A DNA stretch of 9,254 bases from CAYSWF01 sp964562905 (GCA_964562905.1 CAZLVG010000035.1:1-9254), one strand, 5' to 3'. Shown: positions 1 to 5,839, counted from the first letter of the stretch. Notes: generated by a model not told the origin, from the sequence alone. Numbers and translations are program-made.

Positions 1-188
1 AAGACGTAAGCGGGTTAAAAGGAGATGTAAGCGGGTTAAAGGAAGACGTAAGCGGGTTAAAAGGAGATGTAAGCGGGTTAAAGAAAGACGTAAGCGGGTT
101 AAAAGGAGATGTAAGCGGGTTAAAGGAAGACGTAAGCGGGTTAAAAGGAGATGTAAGCGGGTTAAAGGAAGACGTAAGCAGCCTCAAG
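1..188 (+). repeat. In-frame 21-bp tandem repeat (42-bp higher order)
   Basis: There are nine copies of a 21-bp unit, the first cut by the window edge and the last diverged (DVSSLK). The core GTAAGCGGGTTAAA is invariant in eight. Two unit types alternate (GGAGAT... and GAAGAC...), so the true period is 42 bp; one unit has AAAGAC instead. Synonymous choices (GAT/GAC, AAA/AAG) follow the 42-bp period, which points to recent expansion by duplication of a two-heptad block. Confidence 0.9.
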
Positions 189-299
189 GAGAGCCAGGAA
201 GCTATTCTCAAAGTAGTGCAATCAATAGACGTACAACTGCGCGAACATAAGACCCACCCCGCCAGAATCAGCCGCCTGGAGCGGTCGGTGTCGCGCTGA
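1..299 (+). CDS. Heptad-repeat coiled-coil protein, 3' end only
   Basis: This is the C-terminal 98 or so codons of a gene whose start lies left of the window; the first whole codon begins at base 3 and the stop is TGA at 297-299. The visible part opens with nine near-identical heptads (G/E/K)DVSGLK, then a tail containing SLKESQEAILKVVQSIDVQL and ending in ERSVSR. Val and Leu sit at fixed heptad positions with charged residues between them, as expected of a long coiled coil, probably an oligomeric rod or spacer. No signal peptide or catalytic motif can be judged because the N-terminus is missing. Repeats of this kind occur in tail-fibre-like, surface and structural proteins; I do not recognise a specific family. 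A terminator hairpin follows at 409. Confidence 0.8.
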   Translation, partial: DVSGLKGDVSGLKEDVSGLKGDVSGLKKDVSGLKGDVSGLKEDVSGLKGDVSGLKEDVSSLKESQEAILKVVQSIDVQLREHKTHPARISRLERSVSR

Positions 300-408
300 T
301 TTTCATCCCCGGCTGCAACCGCGACGCCCGCGCGCCACTGTTTTTGTTGCCAGAGCCACCCACCACATGAAGTATTGAATTTTTGAGGCTAGATGCTGTA
401 TTAAGCCC

Positions 409-447
409 ATTCAAACATCGGGTGTTTGAATTTGTGTTTTAATTTTT
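409..447 (+). terminator. Rho-independent-like terminator of the coiled-coil gene
   Basis: A perfect 9-bp stem ATTCAAACA / TGTTTGAAT with loop TCGGG (409-431) is followed by a T-rich stretch, TTGTGTTTTAATTTTT. The stem is AT-rich and the T tract is interrupted, so its strength is uncertain. It lies 110 bp after the stop at 299. The rest of 300-533 shows no gene. Confidence 0.5.
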
Positions 448-533
448 GGATTTAGCACGTTTTTTTGGAGGTGTTCACTTATCCACACCCGCCTCGCGCC
501 TGGCTTTTTTGACCATTAGGCATTGGCTATTGG

Positions 534-1209
534 TCATCGGAATGGGGAAAGGACTGGAGGAGAAGGAGAAAAAGTAGGCTCCACACACTGCACAATCGCC
601 GCACAACCCACTTCACAACCAGCACTGTAGTGAGTGGTATCGCCCGGGGGGTAACTCGCAGTATAAACAACAACAGGTTGTACTACAGTGACGGGCGCTG
701 ATCCGAGAGAACAAAGAGGAGGAAATAATTTACCTGCCAACCCCAGCCCCAGCCCAGGATATTCATTATCAATTATCGCCTCCCGCAGAGAATCCTTACA
801 CTCATCAGCAAGAGACTCACCAACTGTTTCCCCACTGACAGTATCTTCTACGTCGTCAGAACACCTGCCCCACCCAAACCTACTTTCATCTACACCCACA
901 AAAGGACTAGGACAAGCCAAGCCCGCGACAAAGATGTTTCGCTTACCAGGACAACCTCTTTCAGTCGTGTAGACACACTCATTGTGGTAACCGCGCCTGT
1001 AGTCGCCGTAATCGGAATCATTCACAGAATCACCCGCAAAAAAACATGCCCCCTCGCCAAGGGAGACAAACCCGGAACACCCGTTCTCAACAGCCCGCCC
1101 GGCTTCAGCGTCACCACCGCCAGCACCGCTATCAGCACGATACCCACGCCCAGCAGGAACAAAGCCAAGGGTTGTCCGTCAGCGACGACGGTCGTTTTCC
1201 GTTTGTCAT
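534..1209 (-). pseudogene. Membrane-anchored cysteine-rich protein, frame broken twice
   Basis: I read one gene spread over three frames. The start is ATG at 1209, fixed by a strong Shine-Dalgarno six bases upstream; this frame gives MTNGKRPSSLTDNP and stops at 1132. From about 1170 the next frame supplies a membrane segment, PLALFLLGVGIVLIAVLAVV, and stops at 1022. The third frame, open well upstream of the GTG at 1025 and running to TGA at 534-536, gives an ectodomain with about eleven Cys (for example NECVYTTERGCPGK, SAGCEVGCAAIVQC) and a Ser/Pro tail. Both shifts are of the -1 type. The first fits a one-base loss in the GGG run at 1169-1171. The second fits either a loss in CCC 1094-1096 or slippage on the seven-T run (minus strand) at 1037-1043. 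The product is probably an N-terminally anchored extracellular protein of unknown function. Alternatives are assembly errors, or reinitiation at the GTGA overlap (1022-1025). Confidence 0.5.
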
Positions 1210-1215
1210 AAGCTA

Positions 1216-1224
1216 CCCCTCCTC
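1216..1224 (-). promoter_or_regulatory. Strong Shine-Dalgarno site that fixes the 1209 start
   Basis: GAGGAGGGG on the minus strand lies six bases before ATG 1209. An alternative TTG at 1228, which would keep the membrane-segment frame open without a shift, lies upstream of this site and has no ribosome site of its own. Confidence 0.7.
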
Positions 1225-1249
1225 TCAATGAATCTAATTTATGCCTTCC

Positions 1250-1267
1250 AGTATAGCACCCCCCCCC
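1250..1267 (-). promoter_or_regulatory. Extended -10 promoter with a nine-G spacer tract
   Basis: On the minus strand TGCTATACT (1250-1258) is a good extended -10 (TGnTATAAT type), immediately preceded by nine G (1259-1267). The hexamer 17 bp upstream is ATAACT, a poor -35. Transcription would start near 1242, giving a roughly 33-nt leader that contains the Shine-Dalgarno at 1216-1224. Confidence 0.55.
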
Positions 1268-1299
1268 GCATCAGTTATCCACGCCCGTTCCTCGCCTGA

Positions 1300-1326
1300 C
1301 CATTCACACCTACGAGGTGTGCATGG
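1300..1326. repeat. Palindromic element, copy 1 (imperfect)
   Basis: CCAT-t-CACACC, loop TACGA, GGTGTG-c-ATGG: ten paired bases with one mismatch. It shares its core ACACC-TACGA-GGTGT and outer CAT/ATG with copy 2 at 2233-2265. It lies 10 bp beyond the hepT stop codon. No T-run follows on either strand, so it is not a classical terminator. Confidence 0.7.
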
Positions 1327-1336
1327 GCACACCCCG

Positions 1337-1765
1337 TTATTCACCCACAAACGACAAAACCGCTTTACAGTAGCGCGGGTACAGCTCAAGAATTTTCTTC
1401 CTGCTGTCATCAATTCGCTTCGCGTCCACTCTGTCATATTCATGCACCAGCACATTGCGCACTGCCCCGCTGCCGGCTATATCGGCCGCCAGCGCCGACT
1501 CTAACACCCCCAGCTTACCCATCAGCTCAAAAGTTTCCCGGTAGCTGGCCGGGGACTGCAGCAGCTGCGGATCAGTCTCAGCAATTATGTGATGGTTAAT
1601 ATCAATCGCCCGTTGAATAATCTGCTGCATGATGTTGTTAAAAGCGTGGTGCTGTATGGGATCGACAAAAATCTCCGCTATTGACTTCCGTTCAAAGTCA
1701 GCCAACAGCACCAAGTCATCCGTTATAGCCTGCACCTTCTGCCGGATGTATTCCTCGTCTGTCAT
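1337..1765 (-). CDS. hepT: HEPN toxin, HepT family (DUF86)
   Basis: This 142-residue protein is all-helical in character, the normal size for HepT. Near the C-terminus it carries RNVLVHEY: Arg103 and His108 form the HEPN Rx4H ribonuclease motif, and Tyr110 completes RX4HXY. In characterised HepT/MntA pairs that Tyr is adenylylated by the antitoxin, which inactivates the toxin. The context YDRVD is also typical. ATG 1765 overlaps the stop of the upstream gene as ATGA (1762-1765), implying translational coupling; no separate ribosome site is visible. HepT proteins are RNases reported to act on tRNA or mRNA; the target here cannot be read from the sequence. All key residues are present, so the toxin appears intact. 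Confidence 0.88.
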   Translation of the reverse strand: MTDEEYIRQKVQAITDDLVLLADFERKSIAEIFVDPIQHHAFNNIMQQIIQRAIDINHHIIAETDPQLLQSPASYRETFELMGKLGVLESALAADIAGSGAVRNVLVHEYDRVDAKRIDDSRKKILELYPRYCKAVLSFVGE

Positions 1766-2172
1766 AAAGCCGCCAGCCGCTTGCGCCGGAACGATTCCCT
1801 GATTCGGTCCAGATCATACCTGGCGTCGTGCCTCAAGGCAAAAGCGTAAGCCTGAAAACGGGCAAAGGCCGTGTGATCCCCTGCCAGGAACCACGCCGTT
1901 CTCATCGCCGAAAACAGAAAATAAGGATTTTCCGAATGCAGCGAGCGCAAATCAACTTCCCGTCCGCACGCCTTCCCTAACGCCTCCGCCAGCTCCTGCT
2001 CCCGCGGCGCGGACAGCGCCCCCCGGCCGGACGCCACCCGATAACCCACGTCAACATCACTCCCCGCGTGCGCGCCGCCGCGCGCTTGCGATCCGAACAA
2101 AATCAAAAACGCCAGGCCATACTTTCGGGCTATTCTTTCCATCTTCTTTCGTTGCTCGTTATTAAACACCAT
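1762..2172 (-). CDS. mntA: MNT-domain nucleotidyltransferase antitoxin (MntA)
   Basis: This 136-residue protein is of the minimal nucleotidyltransferase fold. The signature GSx10DxD is seen as LFGSQARGGAHAGSDVDV (Gly27, Ser28, Asp39, Asp41), and a third acidic residue is Asp74 in EVDL. The family transfers AMP from ATP to a Tyr of the partner HepT. It is the first gene of a two-gene unit and overlaps hepT by 4 bp. The start ATG 2172 has no Shine-Dalgarno site; GTG 2169 is an alternative. The C-terminal half is rich in Arg and Ala and ends FRRKRLAAL. The ordered set of metal-binding acids suggests an active enzyme. Confidence 0.88.
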   Translation of the reverse strand: MVFNNEQRKKMERIARKYGLAFLILFGSQARGGAHAGSDVDVGYRVASGRGALSAPREQELAEALGKACGREVDLRSLHSENPYFLFSAMRTAWFLAGDHTAFARFQAYAFALRHDARYDLDRIRESFRRKRLAAL

Positions 2173-2232
2173 ATAAATACCAGTCTAACCCAGCCCCTCG
2201 CGTAAATCCACCGCCCGCCGCCGCCAGCATCA

Positions 2233-2265
2233 CCCCCATGTACACCTACGAGGTGTACATGGGGG
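2233..2265. repeat. Palindromic element, copy 2 (perfect, contains a stop codon)
   Basis: A 14-bp perfect stem (CCCCCATGTACACC / GGTGTACATGGGGG) surrounds loop TACGA. On the minus strand the GH1 gene reads into the hairpin as ATG TAC ACC TCG TAG, so the last four residues (MYTS) come from it and the stop codon spans the loop edge (2246-2248). No T-run follows on either strand. Confidence 0.9.
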
Positions 2266-3367
2266 ATTTCGCCGCTTCTATTATCGCCTTGTAAACCCAC
2301 GCGCTTGGACGGACTTGGCGCTCCATCGTCTTATAATCAACTTCCACCAAGCCAAAGCGCGGGGCGAAGCCCAAATCCCACTCAAAGTTGTCCAGCAGCG
2401 ACCAGTGAAGGTACCCTCTTACGTCCGCTCCCTCCGCTTGCGCGCGCTCCACCGCCCGCAGGTGGCCCCGGATAAAATCGGGGCGGCGGCTGTCGTCGGC
2501 GTCGGCCAGGCCGTTTTCGGTAACATACAACGGGAGCCCGTAATCCTTGGCTTCTAACAAGACTTGCTTAAGTCCCGATGGATAAATGGGCCAGTTTAGA
2601 TCAGACCGCGGGCCGTTCCACTTTTTATCCAACGGGGCAAAATAATAATTTACGCCGATAAAGTCGCTGTCGCCGGCCGTAAGGTTCAGAAAGTAGCGGT
2701 TGAAGCAGTAATCTTTCAGTCCGCCGGAACGGTAAGCGATAAGGTTTTTGGCCACGCCTACCCGCGCGTCCGGATACTTGTCATGAATAATCCGGTAAGC
2801 TCTTCCGTGGGCAGCCGCCATATTTCTAACCACCCGCCACACCGCCCACGGGTTTTTCTTCCGCGGCGGCCAGCGCCGGTGCCAGTAAGCCTGGGTAGCA
2901 TAGACGAGCGGCTCGTTTACGGTAATCCAAAAATCCACCAGCTCTCCTAAGCGGTCGCATACCACTTGCGTATAACGGATAAACAGGTCCGCTGTTTTAC
3001 GCCGCGTCCAGCCTCCACGCTTCGCCAGCCACAGAGGGTTGGTAAAGTGGTGCAGCGTAACCAAGGATTTAAGGCCCAGGCCGCGCAGCTCCTTCAACAC
3101 CTCGCGGTAATGGGCCAGCGCGTCCTCGTCCCACCGGCCTTCTTCCGGCTGAATCCGGCTCCACTCCAGTGACAGGCGGTGGGCGTTGTGTCCCAGCTGC
3201 CCGGCCAGTTTGAAATCTTCCCGAAAACGACGGTAATGATCGACCGCCCGGCCGGAGACGACTATCTCGGGATTTTCCTGTTCAAACTGCCACCAGTCGT
3301 TAAGCGTATTGTTGCCTTCCGCCTGGTGGGCGCTTAAAGCCGCGCCCCACAAAAAAGAAGGTTCCAT
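2246..3367 (-). CDS. Glycoside hydrolase family 1 (beta-glycosidase)
   Basis: The protein has 373 residues, shorter than the 440-480 usual for GH1. N-terminal FLWGAALSAHQAEGNN matches the family signature that contributes the glycone-binding Gln and lies near the substrate site. HRLSLEWSRIQP (about 63-74) and TLHHFTNPLW (104-113) are typical TIM-barrel strands. The acid/base Glu152 is in TVNEP and the nucleophile Glu284 in YVTENG; HWSLLDNFEWDLGF (321-334) is the C-terminal signature. The missing length lies mainly between 205 and 240, where insertions normally sit. Retaining beta-glucosidase or related activity is expected; the sugar specificity cannot be read. No signal peptide is seen, so it is probably cytoplasmic. 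ATG 3367 has no Shine-Dalgarno site and lies 7 bp from a -10-like box. The C-terminus is supplied by the palindrome at 2233-2265. Confidence 0.93.
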   Translation of the reverse strand: MEPSFLWGAALSAHQAEGNNTLNDWWQFEQENPEIVVSGRAVDHYRRFREDFKLAGQLGHNAHRLSLEWSRIQPEEGRWDEDALAHYREVLKELRGLGLKSLVTLHHFTNPLWLAKRGGWTRRKTADLFIRYTQVVCDRLGELVDFWITVNEPLVYATQAYWHRRWPPRKKNPWAVWRVVRNMAAAHGRAYRIIHDKYPDARVGVAKNLIAYRSGGLKDYCFNRYFLNLTAGDSDFIGVNYYFAPLDKKWNGPRSDLNWPIYPSGLKQVLLEAKDYGLPLYVTENGLADADDSRRPDFIRGHLRAVERAQAEGADVRGYLHWSLLDNFEWDLGFAPRFGLVEVDYKTMERQVRPSAWVYKAIIEAAKSPMYTS

Positions 3368-3374
3368 AACCGGA

Positions 3375-3383
3375 AGTGTAACA
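3375..3383 (-). promoter_or_regulatory. Extended -10 box of the GH1 gene, probably leaderless
   Basis: TGTTACACT on the minus strand (TG-n-TACACT) lies seven bases upstream of ATG 3367, so transcription would begin at or next to the start codon. The -35 region is not recognisable. Confidence 0.4.
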
Positions 3384-3484
3384 CATGACTTACGCGCCGG
3401 CCCTACCCTGGGGACTGGAAGTAGACAGGCAAATTTTCAATTTTAAATTTTTAAATAATACCAGCCACACCTGATTAATTCCGC

Positions 3485-3549
3485 GTCATTCCCGCAAAAG
3501 CGGGAATCCAGGCTAATTTCGCTGGATGCCGGATCAAGTCCGGCATGAC
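3485..3549. repeat. Composite palindromic repeat (GTCATTCCCGC type)
   Basis: Outer arms GTCAT / ATGAC enclose three hairpin arms: ATTCCCGC-AAAA-GCGGGAAT, TCCAG...CTGGA and ATGCCGGA-TCAAG-TCCGGCAT. Repeats of this sequence type are common between genes in many unrelated bacteria; their mobility mechanism is not evident here. Confidence 0.75.
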
Positions 3550-3592
3550 ACCGTGGATGTAAATAGATGCGGTTGGTATAATGTTCTAATGT

Positions 3593-3633
3593 CGTCATTG
3601 CGAGGCCGCCGGTATGGCGGGCGAAGCAATCTC
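3593..3633. repeat. Dispersed repeat of the GTCATTGCGAGG/GAAGCAATCTC type
   Basis: Outer stem ATTGC (3597-3601) / GCAAT (3626-3630) encloses an inner CCGCC-GGTAT-GGCGG hairpin. The consensus is a familiar intergenic repeat in many genomes. Confidence 0.7.
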
Positions 3634-3639
3634 TGATCC

Positions 3640-3689
3640 TTACACTCCTTACACCTCGTCCTTACACCTCGTAGGTGTTATGATAGGTG
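3640..3689. repeat. Palindromic element, copy 3, with duplicated arms
   Basis: Core ACACC-TCGTA-GGTGT at 3664-3678 is the reverse complement of the core of copies 1 and 2. Left of it CCTTACACCTCGT is partly duplicated, and right of it AGGTGTTATGAT is repeated in tandem, so both arms have been copied outwards. Confidence 0.6.
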
Positions 3690-3757
3690 TTATGATTGCC
3701 CCCCTTGGAGACCGAGGACCGGACCCCACAAGCCGCCGGCCGCCTCCTTTATAGTTT

Positions 3758-3783
3758 CTCTCCTTAGCGAAGCTAGAGGAGAG
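3758..3783. repeat. Isolated inverted repeat
   Basis: CTCTCCTTAGC, loop GAA, GCTAGAGGAGAG: an eleven-pair hairpin with one bulge. It has no T tract and no adjacent gene end, so I cannot assign a role. Confidence 0.5.
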
Positions 3784-3810
3784 TGAGAGATTAAAACTCA
3801 AATTTCAAAC

Positions 3811-3879
3811 TACGAGTTACGGATTACCAGTTACTGATTACTGGTTACTGGTTACGAGTTACTAATTACTGATTACTAA
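3811..3879. repeat. Degenerate GTTACTGATTAC-type tandem array
   Basis: About seven loosely repeated units such as GAGTTACGGATTACC, AGTTACTGATTACTGG and GAGTTACTAATTACTG end directly against the sigma-factor stop codon (3880-3882). A shorter relative sits at 4904-4943, also just past a stop codon. Confidence 0.7.
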
Positions 3880-4716
3880 TCATCCGCCCGCGCGCTGCAC
3901 CGTCCGCCGCTGACGCAGGCGCTCCAGGGCCACATTCTGCAGTTGGCGTACCCGTTCCCGGCTCACCCCAAACTCCTGGCCAATCTCTTCCAGCGTGCAA
4001 GGATGACCCCCTTTGAGACCGAAACGCATTTCCAACACCTTCCTTTCCCGCGAGGGCAGCGTCTTGACCGCTTGGCGGATATCACCGCGCGCCAGCTCCC
4101 GCTGTGTTTCCTGTCCGGGGGTGAGCACCTCAGTATCTTCCAGTAAATCTCCCAACTGCGTCTTGTCGTCTCCCTCCTTGCTACGCACCGGCATCTCCAA
4201 AGACATGATATCCACGCTGGCCTCCTCCAGGCGGTTCAAGACGTCCATCGATATTCCCATTTCCCGAGCCAACTCTTCCGACATGGGCCAGCGGCCCAGC
4301 TCCTGATACAACCGCTGGCGCGCGCGCTTCACCGCCAGTACCTGGTCCACCACGTTTTCCGGCAGGCGCACCAAGCGCCGCGACTTCAACGCCCGCAGAA
4401 TGGCCTGGCGGATCCAGTACACCCCGTAAGTTGAAAAACGGGTCCTGAACTCCGGTTTGAACCTGTCCACCGCCCTCATCAAGCCGATGTTTCCCTCCTG
4501 GATAAGGTCCAACAGCTCATCCGGGTCGCTACCCTTGGCGTACTGCTTGGCTATGTTGACTACCAGTCTCAAGTTAGCTTTCATCATCCGCTGGCGTGCC
4601 TCCCTGTCCCCCTCTTCCTGAATGCGACGCGCCAGCTCCGCTTCTTCTTTCGCGGTAAGCAGCGGCGTATTACCAATATCACCCAAATACTGGCGTAGTG
4701 TGGAACGCTCCTTCAT
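3880..4716 (-). CDS. RNA polymerase sigma factor, sigma-70 family (group 1/2 type)
   Basis: The protein has 278 residues and all core regions but no long acidic region 1.1. Region 1.2 is at about 6-35 (TLRQYLGDIG, LTAKEEAELARRI). Region 2 is at 44-115, with NLRLVVNIAKQY, core-binding LDLIQEGNIGLMRAVDRF and the -10-reading segment RFSTYGVYWIRQAI. Region 3 is at 120-195, and region 4 at 205-270 with TLEEIGQEFGVSRERVRQLQ as the -35-binding helix-turn-helix. Region 2.4 has GVY where housekeeping factors usually have ATW, which may change the preference at the -10 box. It could be the main sigma factor of a reduced genome, or an RpoS/SigB-like alternative one. The start ATG 4716 has no Shine-Dalgarno site. 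Confidence 0.93.
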   Translation of the reverse strand: MKERSTLRQYLGDIGNTPLLTAKEEAELARRIQEEGDREARQRMMKANLRLVVNIAKQYAKGSDPDELLDLIQEGNIGLMRAVDRFKPEFRTRFSTYGVYWIRQAILRALKSRRLVRLPENVVDQVLAVKRARQRLYQELGRWPMSEELAREMGISMDVLNRLEEASVDIMSLEMPVRSKEGDDKTQLGDLLEDTEVLTPGQETQRELARGDIRQAVKTLPSRERKVLEMRFGLKGGHPCTLEEIGQEFGVSRERVRQLQNVALERLRQRRTVQRAGG

Positions 4717-4727
4717 AAACTAAAGGC

Positions 4728-4755
4728 ATTAAAAAGTGATTACTTATTAAACCAA
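4728..4755 (-). promoter_or_regulatory. Possible promoter of the sigma-factor gene
   Basis: TTGGTT (4750-4755), a 16-bp spacer and TTTAAT (4728-4733) on the minus strand lie 11 bp upstream of ATG 4716. The match is weak, but the placement resembles the short-leader arrangement of nearby genes. Confidence 0.3.
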
Positions 4756-4903
4756 AAGGCCAGCATTGTAGCATTACAACTCCAACCCTCTTTGCTTCCC
4801 CTGTAAAGATAGCATGGTAAGGCTGTTCACTCAAGATCAACTGCCACGAACCGGCTGTTTGTTTAGGCCATAAATACGCTCTTCCCGACCGGCAATAGTC
4901 ATA

Positions 4904-4943
4904 ACTGCGAGTTACGGACTGCGGATCACGGATTATGGATTAT
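4904..4943. repeat. Short GAGTTACGGATTATG-type array
   Basis: Units ACTGCGAGTTACGG, ACTGCGGATCACGG and ATTATGGATTATGA resemble the array at 3811-3879. The array sits 9 bp beyond the EF-P stop codon. Confidence 0.55.
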
Positions 4944-4952
4944 GAACCCTCC

Positions 4953-5513
4953 CTACGCTCTTTCCGCGTAACGGCCCGACCTGGTATCAATATATACCTT
5001 GTCCCCTTCTCTGATAAAAAGCGGGGCTTTTATGGTTACGCCTCCTTCAACGACCACTTCTTTCATAACATTAGTCGAGGTATTCCCCTTCACTCCCGGC
5101 GGCGACGTGATCACCTTCCGTTTAATTTTTACCGGCAACTGGGCCGCAACCACCGCCCCGTTAAACAGCAGCGCGGTAACCTCCTGGCCTTCCAGCAAAA
5201 ATTTATCGGCTTCCCCCACCGCGCGGGCCGCCAGTTCCACCTGCTCAAAGGTTTCCTGGTTCATAAATACGCACTTGCCTTCACTTCTGTACAAAAACTG
5301 GTACGGTCGGCGCTCCACTTGGGCCGGCTTTATTCGGTCCGACTGCATAAAGGTGTGTTCTTTGGTGCGGCCGTCAGCTACTAAATGTTTTAGCACGGTT
5401 CTGACCACTGGCCGGCGCTGCTGTTTTTTAAGAAAATCAGCGGAAGTTACCAGGTAAGGCTCCCCGTCCAGCTCCACAACCATGCCTTTACGGATATTGT
5501 TAAGACTCAACAT
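4953..5513 (-). CDS. efp: Translation elongation factor P with non-canonical loop
   Basis: The protein has 186 residues from ATG 5513 (MLSLNNIRKG), the usual EF-P length. The KOW-like N-domain (1-64) is followed by two OB domains; the C-terminal signature is seen in SPPGVKGNTSTNVMK, APLFIREGDKVYIDTRSGRY. EF-P enters the ribosomal E site and relieves stalling at consecutive prolines. In most bacteria the loop is KPGKG, with a modified Lys (or Arg) at the tip. Here it is LKKQQRRPVVRT (28-39) and the tip position aligns with Gln or Arg. From memory, similar QQRKP loops occur in Patescibacteria. The gene follows the small membrane protein gene with a 2-base gap (stop 5516, start 5513); a TTG at 5519 would overlap it. 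No Shine-Dalgarno site is seen; coupling with the upstream gene is likely. Confidence 0.93.
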   Translation of the reverse strand: MLSLNNIRKGMVVELDGEPYLVTSADFLKKQQRRPVVRTVLKHLVADGRTKEHTFMQSDRIKPAQVERRPYQFLYRSEGKCVFMNQETFEQVELAARAVGEADKFLLEGQEVTALLFNGAVVAAQLPVKIKRKVITSPPGVKGNTSTNVMKEVVVEGGVTIKAPLFIREGDKVYIDTRSGRYAERA

Positions 5514-5515
5514 AA

Positions 5516-5839
5516 TCAATAAGCACGCCTGGCTCCCGGCGCAAACAAGCTTAAGTCCTGCCTCTTTACGCTGGCCACCGGATAATCTACGTATCGCTCC
5601 GGCAGCTTTTTTTGACTGCTCAAAACCTGCTCTTTTGAGGATTCCTCCGCTTCGCTGCCCATCTCTTCTCCATCCACAGCTACTCCTTGTCCCGAGCCGC
5701 TACTACTGCTCCCGGAACGCAATACCGGCAAGGCACTAATGTCAATCTGCGTGTACGTATCAGCCGCGGCCAATGCCATAACACTTGCCATTATTACCAA
5801 GACGGCCATCAGATAAGTAATTAGACTGCTGTTCGCCAT
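5516..5839 (-). CDS. Small membrane-anchored protein of unknown function
   Basis: The protein has 107 residues from ATG 5839, which I prefer over an in-frame ATG at 5878 because that one lies in the -35 box of the promoter. It starts MANSSLITYL, then one hydrophobic segment (about residues 5-25, LITYLMAVLVIMASVMALAA) that could be a signal peptide or an N-terminal anchor. The rest is a Ser/Gly- and Glu-rich linker (GSSSSGSGQG, GSEAEESSKE) and a basic tail ending LFAPGARRAY. No Cys lipobox is present. It is the first gene of the unit with efp. I do not recognise a family; the linker suggests an extracytoplasmic or flexible C-terminal domain. Confidence 0.65.
   Translation of the reverse strand: MANSSLITYLMAVLVIMASVMALAAADTYTQIDISALPVLRSGSSSSGSGQGVAVDGEEMGSEAEESSKEQVLSSQKKLPERYVDYPVASVKRQDLSLFAPGARRAY

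Larger units (their letters stand above)
3368..3879. other. Gene-free spacer packed with dispersed repeats
   Basis: No convincing ORF lies between the GH1 start and the sigma-factor stop. The space holds an AT-rich stretch (3430-3480), two composite dispersed repeats, a damaged copy of the ACACC palindrome, an isolated hairpin and a tandem array, each listed separately. It separates two minus-strand genes, so the GH1 promoter must lie at its left edge. Confidence 0.75.

Noticed and set aside
1..188. Tandem array that could be taken for CRISPR
   Set aside because: Units are contiguous 21-mers without spacers and keep an open frame coding DVSGLK heptads.
479..488. DnaA-box-like TTATCCACA, with a near copy TTATCCACG at 1274
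   Set aside because: One perfect and one imperfect box 800 bp apart, with no dnaA/dnaN and no AT-rich unwinding region; not an origin. The flanks look alike (CCCG...CGCCTG), so they may be remnants of a repeat.
688..1231. Plus-strand ORFs opposite the Cys-rich gene
   Set aside because: No promoter or ribosome site and no recognisable domain; the minus strand has promoter, Shine-Dalgarno, membrane segment and Cys pattern.
3943..5457. Plus-strand ORFs opposite the sigma factor and efp
   Set aside because: They are antisense shadows of two strongly conserved genes.
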